Notes: generated by a model not told the origin, from the sequence alone. A stretch of 22,397 nt of DNA from an uncultured Oscillospiraceae bacterium (GCA_902489595.1 CABUAS010000022.1:1-22397); one strand, 5' to 3'. Counted from the first letter of the stretch, positions 1 to 7,074 are shown. Numbers and translations are program-made.

Positions 1-34
1 ATAATATTAATTAATACGGCAAGCAAAATGACTG

Positions 35-63
35 TTGCAATTTACGCTGCAAAATGATAAAAT
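35..63 (+). promoter_or_regulatory. candidate sigma-A promoter of malQ
   Basis: TTGCAA at 35-40 and TAAAAT at 58-63 are separated by 17 bp. This puts the transcription start near base 70 and leaves a leader of about 17 nt holding the GAGGTG ribosome site at 75-80. The match to -35 is moderate (4/6) and to -10 good (5/6). If correct, it rules out the in-frame ATG at 54 as a start. Confidence 0.5.
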
Positions 64-86
64 CTGTAATTATTGAGGTGATTCAT

Positions 87-1598
87 ATGCTTGATAAAAG
101 AGGGGCAGGCGTGCTGCTGCACATAAGTTCAATGCCGTCGCAGTTCGGCGTAGGTGTTTTTGATGACAATGCCCGTCATTTTATAGACAGAATAAGCGAT
201 ATGGGCTTTACTTACTGGCAAGTTCTGCCTTTTAACCCGACTGACAACAGTGGCAGTCCTTACTGCTCGCCGAGTGCTTTTGCAGGAAACTGGCTTTTCA
301 TAAATCCGCAGGGGCTGTGCGATATGGGGCTTGTGACAGGCGATGACGTTAAAAGCAATATTTATGACGGCTCACCGTACACCGCCGACTATGAATTTGC
401 AGGCAGAAAAAGGCTTGAACTGCTGAAAAAAGCATTTTTGAATATTGATGAAAAACTTGCAAAAGAAATAAAAGATTTTGAAATTGAAAACCCATGGCTG
501 ACGGATTATGCAGTTTATATGGCGGTCAAGGAGCTTGAAAACGGCAAACCCTGGTGGGAATGGGATAAAAAATATGCAGATTATTTTGAGTGCATAAAAA
601 ATATTTATTCGTTTGAAGAACAATCCGCATTCTGGAAATTTGTGCAGTTCGTTTTCTTTAAACAATGGAACGAACTGAAAGAATATGCCAACAAAAAAGG
701 AATTGCCGTTATAGGCGATATGCCGATTTACGTTGCCATGGACAGCGTTGACGTATGGTCAAACCTGCCGCTGTTTTTAATTGATGAAAAAACGCTGAAG
801 CCCGAAAAAGTTGCAGGTGTTCCGCCCGATTATTTCAGCGAAGACGGTCAGCTGTGGGGAAACCCGATTTATGACTGGAATACTATGAAAAAAGACGGCT
901 ATTCTTGGTGGCTTTCAAGGCTTGATACTGCACTTACAACATATGATGTTGTAAGAATTGACCATTTTCGTGCTTTTGCAAGCTACTGGCAGGTTCCTGC
1001 CGATTCAGAAACGGCAAAAACGGGTGAATGGGTTGACGGACCTAAAATGGACTTTTTTGACAAGGTATTTGAAAAATTCCCGAACGCACCTATTATTGCC
1101 GAAGATTTGGGCGTTTTCGGCGACGATGTTGTTAAACTGCTTGAGGAGACGGGATTTCCGGGAATGAAAGTTGTTCAATTCGGCTTTGACCCGAATTCCG
1201 ACTCAAGCCATCTGCCGCACAATTCAGTAAAAAACAGCGTAAGCTATGTCGGCACACACGACAACAACACGATTTTAGGCTGGCTGTGGGAAGCAAGCGA
1301 AGCCGAGCGCAGATTTGCTCTTGATTACATAGGTTTTGAAGGTGACAACTGGGGCGAGGGCGGATATTACAGCAAGAGTTGCCGTAAAGTGATTGAAACA
1401 GTTTGGAGAAGCAGTTCAAACACGGCAATCGTTGCATTTCAGGATATGTGCGGCTTCGGCTCTGATGCGAGAATGAATGTGCCCGGTGTTGCCGACAAAA
1501 ACTGGCGTTTCCGTACCACTGCCGAAACGATAGATAATGTTGACGCCGCTTATTTCAGACATATAAATTCAATTTTCAGAAGAACAGGCAATAAATAA
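87..1598 (+). CDS. malQ: 4-alpha-glucanotransferase (amylomaltase / disproportionating enzyme)
   Basis: Cytoplasmic GH77 enzyme of 503 aa. It moves alpha-1,4-glucan segments from one maltodextrin or starch chain to another and releases glucose during maltodextrin use or glycogen turnover. The N-terminus carries the family pattern KRGAGVLLHISSMPSQFGVG. The catalytic residues are recognisable: nucleophile D292 in VRIDHFRA, acid/base E339 in IAEDLGV, and D392 in GTHDNNTILGW. The length is normal for bacterial MalQ. I start at the ATG at 87 because GAGGTG (75-80) lies 6 nt upstream. An ATG 33 nt earlier is in frame but has no ribosome site and lies at the predicted -10 box. It appears to be transcribed alone; the next + strand gene has its own leader structure. 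Confidence 0.95.
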   Translation: MLDKRGAGVLLHISSMPSQFGVGVFDDNARHFIDRISDMGFTYWQVLPFNPTDNSGSPYCSPSAFAGNWLFINPQGLCDMGLVTGDDVKSNIYDGSPYTADYEFAGRKRLELLKKAFLNIDEKLAKEIKDFEIENPWLTDYAVYMAVKELENGKPWWEWDKKYADYFECIKNIYSFEEQSAFWKFVQFVFFKQWNELKEYANKKGIAVIGDMPIYVAMDSVDVWSNLPLFLIDEKTLKPEKVAGVPPDYFSEDGQLWGNPIYDWNTMKKDGYSWWLSRLDTALTTYDVVRIDHFRAFASYWQVPADSETAKTGEWVDGPKMDFFDKVFEKFPNAPIIAEDLGVFGDDVVKLLEETGFPGMKVVQFGFDPNSDSSHLPHNSVKNSVSYVGTHDNNTILGWLWEASEAERRFALDYIGFEGDNWGEGGYYSKSCRKVIETVWRSSSNTAIVAFQDMCGFGSDARMNVPGVADKNWRFRTTAETIDNVDAAYFRHINSIFRRTGNK

Positions 1599-1617
1599 TA
1601 CGCCATTTGATTAACAA

Positions 1618-1682
1618 AACAAAAACTCCCTCATAGAATGTTATGAAGTTAAACTTCAAATTCTTTGAAAGGGAGTTTTGTT
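1618..1682 (+). promoter_or_regulatory. long hairpin between malQ and the cysteine-rich gene, burying the latter's ribosome site
   Basis: Bases 1618-1631 (AAC, five A, CTCCCT) pair with 1670-1682 (AGGGAGTTTTGTT) over 13 bp with one bulged A. Inside, AGAAT (1635-1639) can pair with ATTCT (1660-1664), and a smaller TGAAGT/ACTTCA hairpin sits within. The right arm contains GGGAG (1671-1675), the ribosome site of the next gene, and ends immediately before its ATG. It may serve as the malQ terminator (stem ending in TTTTGTT), as a translational block on read-through RNA, or both. A weak TAGAAT at 1634-1639 could act as -10 for an RNA starting inside the structure, but its -35 partner (TTGATT, 1607-1612) is 21 bp away. 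Confidence 0.65.
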
Positions 1683-2507
1683 ATGCCTGATAATCCAATT
1701 ATTGATACAGGTGAAAGAAGAATAAATGAAGCCGTCTGCATTGACACAAAAAGAATTTATGACAGTTGTGTTTCAAAAGACTGCTTAGAAGATTTAAGAG
1801 TTACATTTTTCAACAAAAGCCAGAGGCTGATTGACGATGCGGTAACAATTAAATGCCGCGGTGCGGAAATTGCGTCTGTATCGATTGATGTTGAAGAAGT
1901 GCCGTTCAACAGAGGCTATTACAGTGTGGACATTACATTCTATTTCCGCCTGTTTTTTGACACCTTTGCTGCACCGTGCACAGCACCCGAATGTGCCGTA
2001 GGCTTTGCTAAATTCTGCAAAAAATGCATTCTTTATGGCTCTGACGGCAACGTTAAGGTGTTCACATCAAGCCTGCTTTCAGAAGAACTTGACTGCCCCG
2101 AAGCACCGCAGTACTCAAACCCTACCGCTAAGGTGCAGGCAGTTGACCCTGTAGTTCTTGCAACCGACGTTATTGATGCATGTGACTGCTGTGTGCCAAT
2201 TTGCTCATCATTTCCGCAGAGCATTCTGAATAACATTTCTGACTCTATTCCGAGTGCAGGCTCATCAAGAGCAATCCTTGTAACTCTCGGTCTTTTCAGC
2301 ATAATTCAACTTGAAAGAGATGTGCAGATGCTCATTCCTGCATACGACTACTGTATTCCGCAGAGAGAATGCGACTGCAACACGCAGAACCCCTGTGATA
2401 CATTCCAAAACATCGACTTCCCCGTTGATGAATTCTTCCCACCTGAAAAAACAGGCGATTCGCCATGCGGCTGCGGCTGTGACGCAAATTCCGATAATGA
2501 GGAATAA
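1683..2507 (+). CDS. cysteine-rich conserved protein of unknown function
   Basis: Predicted 274 aa with 20 cysteines, about 7 percent. No signal peptide or clear membrane segment is visible. The N-terminal third has the pattern RIYDSCVSKDCLEDLRV followed by a predicted beta-rich part. The middle has PC-x3-EC and KFC-KKC pairs, then a CDCCVPIC cluster. A hydrophobic stretch (ILVTLGLFSIIQL) follows, then a Cys-rich tail with ECDC and CGCGC and an acidic end. I chose the ATG at 1683 because GGGAG lies 7 nt upstream; a TTG start six codons earlier would have to initiate inside the ribosome site. The cysteine pattern could suit metal binding or disulfide cross-linking, as in spore-coat or envelope proteins, but I do not recognise a named family and the neighbours give no clue. 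The gene ends at a palindromic element. Confidence 0.85.
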   Translation: MPDNPIIDTGERRINEAVCIDTKRIYDSCVSKDCLEDLRVTFFNKSQRLIDDAVTIKCRGAEIASVSIDVEEVPFNRGYYSVDITFYFRLFFDTFAAPCTAPECAVGFAKFCKKCILYGSDGNVKVFTSSLLSEELDCPEAPQYSNPTAKVQAVDPVVLATDVIDACDCCVPICSSFPQSILNNISDSIPSAGSSRAILVTLGLFSIIQLERDVQMLIPAYDYCIPQRECDCNTQNPCDTFQNIDFPVDEFFPPEKTGDSPCGCGCDANSDNEE

Positions 2508-2534
2508 AAAAACAGCCTCCCTAGTCAGGGGAGG
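2508..2534 (-). terminator. probable terminator of pcrA, formed by the left end of the palindrome
   Basis: Read on the - strand, the hairpin CCTCCC / GGGAGG (2516-2534) is followed by CTG and a run of seven T (complement of the A run from 2506). This is a good intrinsic terminator about 100 nt after the pcrA stop codon. Confidence 0.6.
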
Positions 2535-2630
2535 TGTCACGATAGTGACGGAGGGGTAGTATATAGTGACAATGTTCTGTATCTCTCCCACAGTCACCTG
2601 CGGTGACAGCTCCCTCGTCAGAGGGAGCCT
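2514..2630. repeat. imperfect palindromic intergenic element (MITE-like), full copy
   Basis: The two ends are inverted relatives of each other. The left half (AGCCTCCCTAGTCAGGGGAG, then GTGTCAC, AGTGACGGAGGGG) matches the reverse complement of the right half (GGCTCCCTCTGACGAGGGAG, then CTGTCACC, GGTGACTGTGGGAGAG) over roughly 50 bp with differences. Each half contains smaller hairpins. No coding capacity is evident. It fills nearly the whole gap between two convergent genes. A shorter relative of the right half lies at 7108-7151. It resembles the small mobile palindromes common in gut Firmicutes, but whether it moves cannot be told from this sequence. Confidence 0.7.
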
Positions 2631-2637
2631 TTCTTTT
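2610..2637 (+). terminator. probable terminator of the cysteine-rich gene, formed by the right end of the palindrome
   Basis: CTCCCTC (2610-2616) and GAGGGAG (2621-2627) form a 7-bp stem with a GTCA loop, followed by the T-rich CCTTTCTTTT. The tract is interrupted, so termination may be partial. Confidence 0.5.
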
Positions 2638-4840
2638 AAACCTTCTGAATTTTTGAGAATTTAGCCATCAGCTTTTTGGTGCCTGCCTTATCAAAAGCAA
2701 TTTCAAGCAGAAAATCTCCGCCCATTGCAGTTTTTGACAGAATTACGCCTGTACCGAATGCCTTGTGAACAACCGTATCGCCGACATTGTAATCAACATT
2801 GCTGTCAACCGCCTGCGCCTGAACCTGACCGAATTTATGTGCATTTTCGGTATTTGCCTTTTTCGGATTATTCTGTGTAATTGCATTGTTTTTTGAAGTG
2901 AATCCGCTTGAACGATTCATATTGTTATCCATTGTTATATCCTCCGTTACATGCATTGGTATTTCCCTGATAAAGCGGGACGCCATATTTCTGTTTGTAG
3001 TTCCGTAAAGCATTCTCTGCCTTGCGTTTATAAGATAAAGCTTTTCCTTTGCCCTCGTTACGCCTACATAAGCAAGCCTGCGTTCTTCCTCTAAATCCTC
3101 GTCACTGTAAATCGACTGATTGCCGGGGAAAATTCCTTCTTCCATACCCGGTATGAACACAATCGGGAATTCAAGACCCTTTGCCGAATGAAGCGTCATA
3201 AGCACTACTGCGTCATCTGTTTCGTTATACGAATCAATATCCGAAACAAGCGCAACATCTTCAAGGAATGACGATAAATCAAATTCCTCGTCTTCTTCCT
3301 GATACTTTATGAACATGGAAGAAAGTTCGCTGATGTTATTTTTCCTGTCCTCGGCAGTTTCGGGGTCTTCATCAAGGTAATCAAAATATTTTGTTTCGTC
3401 AAGAACCTCCTGAAGCAAATCAGAAAGACTCATACCCTCTTCAAGAAGTGCCTGAAAATGCTTTATCATATTTGCAAAGCCCATCAGCTTCTGCGCAGAA
3501 CGCAGAGTTTTCTGAAATTCATCACTGCGCTCGCAAACCTCAAACGCAGAAATGCCGAGACCCGTTGCAATTTCAAGCACATTGGCAAACATCGTTTCGC
3601 CTATGCCCCTTTTGGGCACATTTATAATTCGCTGAAGCCTTACATTATCGGCAGGGTTGTTGATAACTGCAAAATACGAAACAATATCCTTGATTTCCTT
3701 ACGGTCAAAGAATCTGTTGCCGCCGATAATTTTGTGCGGAATTCCGCTTTTGGTGAGTGTGATTTCAAGATTTCGTGACTGCGCATTCATTCTGTAAAGA
3801 ATTGCGTGGTCGCTCATTTTTCTGCCCTTTGCAACATTTTTCATAATTTCATCAACTATGAAATCAGATTCGTCACGCTCGCTGTTTACGGTGTTAAGAA
3901 TGATTTTTTCGCCTGCGCCTGCCGAAGTCCACAGGCTTTTGCCTTTTCTGTTTTTATTATTGGCAATAATGGCGTTTGCGCCGTCAAGAATATTCTGGGT
4001 AGAACGGTAATTCTGTTCAAGCCTTATAACCTTTGCGTTTTTATACTGCTGTTCAAAAGAGAGAATATTTTCAATCGTTGCGCCCCTGAAACGGTAAATG
4101 CTCTGGTCATCATCACCTACAACGCATATGTTTTTATAACCGCCTGCAAGCAGGGAAACAAGTATGTATTGGGCATGCGAGGTATCCTGATACTCATCTA
4201 CCATAACATATTTAAACTGCTTCTGATAAAGTTCACGCACATCATCGTTTTCTTCAAGCAGCTTTACGGTATTGAAAATAATATCGTCAAAATCCATCGC
4301 ATCGGATTTCAGCAATTCTTTCTGATAAAGTTCATAGCAATCGGCAATCTTAGCCTTTCGGTAATCGTTTGCCGACATTGATTTATATTCATCAGCGTCA
4401 ATCAGACTGTCTTTTGCAGAACTGATTTCACTTAAAATGGATTTATGATGAATAATTTTATCAGTCAGCCCGAGTGATTTCTGGCAGTGCTTCATAACAC
4501 GCTTCTGATCATCGGTATCATAAATTGTGAAGTGACTGCTATAGCCGAGCCTTTCGCCGAAGCGTCTTAAAATACGGGCACAGCAGGAGTGAAAAGTGAA
4601 TGCCCATATACTGTTTGCCTCACTGCCGATTGCTCTTTCAAGCCTTTCACGGATTTCACCCGCCGCCTTATTTGTAAAGGTGATTGCAAGCACCTGCCAC
4701 GGCTGTGCAAGTCCGCTTTCAACAATATGCTGAACACGGTTTACAAGCACCGTCGTTTTGCCCGAGCCTGCACCTGCAAGGATCAGAAGCGGTCCCTCTG
4801 TAGTTTCAACAGCAAGCTGCTGCATTTCATTTAAAGCCAT
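2636..4840 (-). CDS. pcrA: ATP-dependent DNA helicase PcrA (UvrD/Rep family, SF1A)
   Basis: 3'-5' DNA helicase of 734 aa acting in replication restart, repair and removal of stalled RNA polymerase. Helicase motifs appear in order: LNEMQQLAV with the adenine-binding Gln (3-11), Walker A AGAGSGKT (22-29), ITFTNKAA (53-60), Walker B VDEYQDT (214-220), GDDDQSIYRFRGA, LEQNYRS, TLHSAKGLEFPIVFIPG and RRLAYVGVTRAKEKLYL. After a low-complexity linker, the C-terminus has the PcrA tail VGDTVVHKAFGTGVILS, a Tudor-like module that contacts RNA polymerase in the family. This favours PcrA over Rep or UvrD2. I start at the ATG at 4840, where MALNEMQQ matches the family start and GAAAGG lies upstream. The 21 extra upstream codons would run through a terminator hairpin. 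It points towards the cysteine-rich gene across the palindrome. Confidence 0.95.
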   Translation of the reverse strand: MALNEMQQLAVETTEGPLLILAGAGSGKTTVLVNRVQHIVESGLAQPWQVLAITFTNKAAGEIRERLERAIGSEANSIWAFTFHSCCARILRRFGERLGYSSHFTIYDTDDQKRVMKHCQKSLGLTDKIIHHKSILSEISSAKDSLIDADEYKSMSANDYRKAKIADCYELYQKELLKSDAMDFDDIIFNTVKLLEENDDVRELYQKQFKYVMVDEYQDTSHAQYILVSLLAGGYKNICVVGDDDQSIYRFRGATIENILSFEQQYKNAKVIRLEQNYRSTQNILDGANAIIANNKNRKGKSLWTSAGAGEKIILNTVNSERDESDFIVDEIMKNVAKGRKMSDHAILYRMNAQSRNLEITLTKSGIPHKIIGGNRFFDRKEIKDIVSYFAVINNPADNVRLQRIINVPKRGIGETMFANVLEIATGLGISAFEVCERSDEFQKTLRSAQKLMGFANMIKHFQALLEEGMSLSDLLQEVLDETKYFDYLDEDPETAEDRKNNISELSSMFIKYQEEDEEFDLSSFLEDVALVSDIDSYNETDDAVVLMTLHSAKGLEFPIVFIPGMEEGIFPGNQSIYSDEDLEEERRLAYVGVTRAKEKLYLINARQRMLYGTTNRNMASRFIREIPMHVTEDITMDNNMNRSSGFTSKNNAITQNNPKKANTENAHKFGQVQAQAVDSNVDYNVGDTVVHKAFGTGVILSKTAMGGDFLLEIAFDKAGTKKLMAKFSKIQKV

Positions 4841-4865
4841 AATTTTACCTTTCAATTTACAGTCA

Positions 4866-4894
4866 AAAAAAGGGTGTACACGACACCCTTTTTT
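4866..4894 (-). terminator. intrinsic terminator/attenuator-like hairpin in front of pcrA
   Basis: GGGTGT (4872-4877) pairs with ACACCC (4883-4888) around an ACACG loop, with six A on one side and six T on the other extending the stem. It is symmetrical, so it can work on either strand. On the - strand it lies about 90 nt after the oadB stop and ends only 25 nt before the pcrA ATG. It is therefore either the oadGB terminator or an attenuator in the pcrA leader. Confidence 0.75.
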
Positions 4895-4928
4895 AATTTT
4901 CAATAGTGTTACGGACGTAATTTAATAT

Positions 4929-4960
4929 TTAACGGGAGGGCACAGAGGCCCTCCCCTACT
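4929..4960 (-). repeat. small hairpin repeat (GTAGGG family), copy 1
   Basis: On the - strand it reads AGTAGGGG, then a hairpin, then CCGTTAAA. The stem is GGGAGGGC (4934-4941) with GCCCTCCC (4948-4955), a perfect 8 bp with a 6-nt loop. The outer bases match the copies at 7075, 10394 and 18216, while the stem sequence differs. It lies between the oadB stop and the hairpin before pcrA. Confidence 0.65.
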
Positions 4961-4980
4961 AAACTACATTTCATTCAGCA

Positions 4981-6192
4981 TTACCGAAGCAGAGTAAGCA
5001 AAATACCTGCTGCAACGGCAGAACCGATAACGCCCGATACGTTCGGACCCATTGCATGCATAAGAAGGAAGTTTGAAGGATTTTCCCTCTGACCCTCTTT
5101 CTGCGATACACGGGCAGCCATAGGAACAGCGGAAACGCCTGCCGAACCGATAAGCGGATTAACCTTACCTTTTGTAAAGATATACATAAGTTTACCGAAG
5201 AGCACGCCGCACGCTGTACCGAGCATGAATGCAATAAGACCAAGACCGACAATTTTAAGCGTATTCCAGTTAAGGAAACTTGCTGCCGACGTTGTTGCAC
5301 CGACGGAAATACCAAGAAGAATTGTAACAATATTCATAAGTTCGTTCTGTGCCGCTTTTGCAATACGCTCTGTTCTGCCGCTTTCTTTGAGCAGATTACC
5401 GAGCATAAGCATACCGACAAGTGAGGCGGCATCGGGAAGAAGAAGTGAAACTACGATTGTTACAAGTATAGGAAAAAGAATTTTTTCAAGTTTTGATACG
5501 GGGCGGAGATTGCCCATAACAACCGAGCGTTCTTTTTTTGTTGTAAGAAGGCGCATAATAGGCGGCTGAATAAGCGGAACAAGTGCCATATAGGAATATG
5601 CCGCCACGGCAATAGCACCAAGCATTGCAGGCGCAAGCATAGAAGTTACAAAGATAGCCGTAGGGCCGTCTGCACCGCCGATGATAGCGATAGAGCCTGC
5701 CTCATTAGGTGCAAAGCCGAGTTTGATTGCACCTACATAGGTGAAGAAAATACCGAACTGCGCAGCCGCACCGAGAATGAAACTCTTCGGATTTGCAATA
5801 AGCGGACTGAAATCGGTCATAGCACCGATACCGAGGAAGATAAGCGGAGGATAAATACCCGCTTTAACGCCGAAATAAAGGAAGTCCATAAGACCCGGGG
5901 TACAGCCGACAAACTCGCCTCTGCCTCTGAGCAAATCAAAAAATCCGTTTAAATCGTGATACTGAACTGCAAGGTTTGCGCCGGGTATGTTTGCAAGCAG
6001 CATACCGAATGCTATAGGCACCATAAGAAGCGGCTCAAAGCCCTGTTTAATTCCAAGGTAAAGGAAAAACAAAGCAACACAAATCATTACCAGATTCAAT
6101 ATACCGCCGTCAGCAGTAAAGAAATATGCATAGCCTGAATTTGAGAAGATGCTGACAATTACTTCCCAAACGCCCTGAAGAATTTCTGTCAT
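4981..6192 (-). CDS. oadB: sodium ion-translocating decarboxylase, beta subunit (OadB/GcdB/MmdB family)
   Basis: Integral membrane subunit of 403 aa that decarboxylates carboxybiotin and exports Na+ in oxaloacetate, glutaconyl-CoA or methylmalonyl-CoA decarboxylases. About nine to eleven hydrophobic segments are visible. The family signature GGADGPTAIF (172-181) contains D175, equivalent to the Na+-binding Asp203 of Klebsiella OadB. The C-terminal GPNVSGVIGSAVAAG motif is also typical. GGAGGAG lies just upstream of the ATG. It follows oadG after 15 nt and shares its promoter. The substrate cannot be decided: no carboxyltransferase alpha subunit or biotin carrier gene lies in this window, so those partners must be encoded elsewhere. 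The symbol oadB names the family, not a proven oxaloacetate enzyme. Confidence 0.93.
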   Translation of the reverse strand: MTEILQGVWEVIVSIFSNSGYAYFFTADGGILNLVMICVALFFLYLGIKQGFEPLLMVPIAFGMLLANIPGANLAVQYHDLNGFFDLLRGRGEFVGCTPGLMDFLYFGVKAGIYPPLIFLGIGAMTDFSPLIANPKSFILGAAAQFGIFFTYVGAIKLGFAPNEAGSIAIIGGADGPTAIFVTSMLAPAMLGAIAVAAYSYMALVPLIQPPIMRLLTTKKERSVVMGNLRPVSKLEKILFPILVTIVVSLLLPDAASLVGMLMLGNLLKESGRTERIAKAAQNELMNIVTILLGISVGATTSAASFLNWNTLKIVGLGLIAFMLGTACGVLFGKLMYIFTKGKVNPLIGSAGVSAVPMAARVSQKEGQRENPSNFLLMHAMGPNVSGVIGSAVAAGILLTLLR

Positions 6193-6207
6193 TATTATCT
6201 CCTCCTT

Positions 6208-6690
6208 TTAAAACGGTCTTGTATTATCAATATTTGCAGCGTTTGCCCATGGATTTCTGCCGCTTACATTCTTTTTCCTGATAGAGCGGATAACAACGTT
6301 TTTGCCCTCAAACTGCGCAATGGCAGCCGAAATAGCCGCAACAACCTCACCGCTTACACCGTCGTCAGCCGCAGGCTGAGCAGAAACGGGTGCGGCAGAA
6401 ACTTCTGCAGGAGCAGGCGCAGGTGTGCGCATTTCTTCGGGAACAATTTCGCCGTTTTTAACCGCCTTTTTCTCTGCCTTCGCCTTAGCCCTGCGTGCTT
6501 TTCTTTCTGCACGCTTTTTTTCGCTCGCCTCAACTTTTGCGTTAATCTTAGGTGCAATCACACCGAAAAGTTGAAAAATCAATATCAAAAGGAATAGTAC
6601 TGCAACAACGATTACAATACCTGCAATAACAACAGTTGCCGTAAATGTACCGCTTGTATCCGGTGTTAATTCCATTAAAATCGGACTCAT
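6208..6690 (-). CDS. oadG: OadG-like gamma subunit of a sodium pump decarboxylase
   Basis: Small single-span membrane protein of 160 aa. Residues 15-47 form one hydrophobic helix (VVIAGIVIVVAVLFLLILIF), followed by a highly charged Lys/Arg/Ala segment (about 50-78), an Ala/Pro linker, and a C-terminal region (about 112-160) with IAQFEGKNVVIRSIRKK and GRNPWANAANIDNTRPF, as in clostridial OadG-type proteins. In Klebsiella the gamma subunit assembles alpha with beta. The biotin acceptor motif MKM is absent, so this is not the carrier. Immediate linkage to oadB (15 nt) supports the call. The start at 6690 has only a distant GGGGG sequence; an alternative ATG five codons downstream has no better site. 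Transcription starts about 33 nt upstream. Confidence 0.8.
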   Translation of the reverse strand: MSPILMELTPDTSGTFTATVVIAGIVIVVAVLFLLILIFQLFGVIAPKINAKVEASEKKRAERKARRAKAKAEKKAVKNGEIVPEEMRTPAPAPAEVSAAPVSAQPAADDGVSGEVVAAISAAIAQFEGKNVVIRSIRKKNVSGRNPWANAANIDNTRPF

Positions 6691-6730
6691 TTAAAAACGC
6701 CCCCATTATCTAAAATCACAAATTAAAGTT

Positions 6731-6759
6731 ATTATACTTTAAACAGGAAATTTTTTCAA
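6731..6759 (-). promoter_or_regulatory. sigma-A promoter of oadG-oadB
   Basis: On the - strand TTGAAA (6754-6759) and a perfect TATAAT (6731-6736) are separated by 17 bp. The predicted start is near 6724, about 33 nt before the oadG ATG. Confidence 0.8.
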
Positions 6760-6816
6760 CAGTATTTTTAAATTTACGTGAAAATCGTTAATCTGTATAA
6801 ATTATCTGCCAAAGTA

Positions 6817-6844
6817 TTGATTTATTTTTGAAATAGTATATAAT
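6817..6844 (+). promoter_or_regulatory. sigma-A promoter of the 44-residue microprotein gene
   Basis: TTGATT (6817-6822), a 16-bp spacer and a perfect TATAAT (6839-6844) in an AT-rich region. The predicted start is near 6851, 29 nt before the ATG. It is divergent from the oadG promoter, with about 125 bp between the two starts. Confidence 0.7.
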
Positions 6845-6879
6845 ATATATATCTTATTATTTGTTCGGGGGTCTTTATT

Positions 6880-7014
6880 ATGAAAAAAGAAACTCTTATA
6901 ATCGCAATTTTTGTTGCGCTTATCATTTTGTGGATAACCGAAACGCTCGGAATGAAAAAAACGTCAAAACTTCTCGGAGGTGCCGTTGACATCGGTTTTG
7001 CTCTTTTAAGATAA
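6880..7014 (+). CDS. 44-residue membrane microprotein, function unknown
   Basis: The ATG at 6880 is preceded by GGGGG (6867-6871) with 8 nt spacing. The reading frame gives 44 aa: MKKETL, a hydrophobic helix (about residues 6-20, IIAIFVALIILWITE), and an amphipathic Lys-containing tail (MKKTSKLLGGAVDIGFALLR). A strong promoter lies upstream and an intrinsic terminator begins 15 nt after the TAA, so the short frame forms a complete transcription unit. It encodes one probable inner-membrane helix. It could modulate a membrane complex, for example the decarboxylase encoded divergently, but that is a guess. A toxin-like peptide is an alternative, though no antisense RNA gene is obvious. Confidence 0.7.
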   Translation: MKKETLIIAIFVALIILWITETLGMKKTSKLLGGAVDIGFALLR

Positions 7015-7029
7015 AAAATTATAAAAATG

Positions 7030-7056
7030 AATGCTCCCGAAAAGGGAGCATTTTTT
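7030..7056 (+). terminator. intrinsic terminator of the microprotein gene
   Basis: AATGCTCCC (7030-7038) and GGGAGCATT (7044-7052) form a 9-bp stem with a GAAAA loop, followed by a T run to 7056. Confidence 0.85.
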
Positions 7057-7074
7057 GTTGTAATAAATTCAAGC

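Noticed and set aside
3806..4381. 191-codon open frame on the + strand inside pcrA
   Set aside because: It is antisense to conserved helicase motifs and has no ribosome site or recognisable product; a shadow frame.
4875..4882. GTGTACAC in the hairpin before pcrA as a second GntR operator
   Set aside because: It is part of the terminator stem and loop and lacks the spaced GTGTACTA/TAGTACAC arms.
4841..4903. N-terminal extension of PcrA by 21 residues
   Set aside because: It would be encoded by a terminator hairpin, and the family begins at MALNEMQQ.
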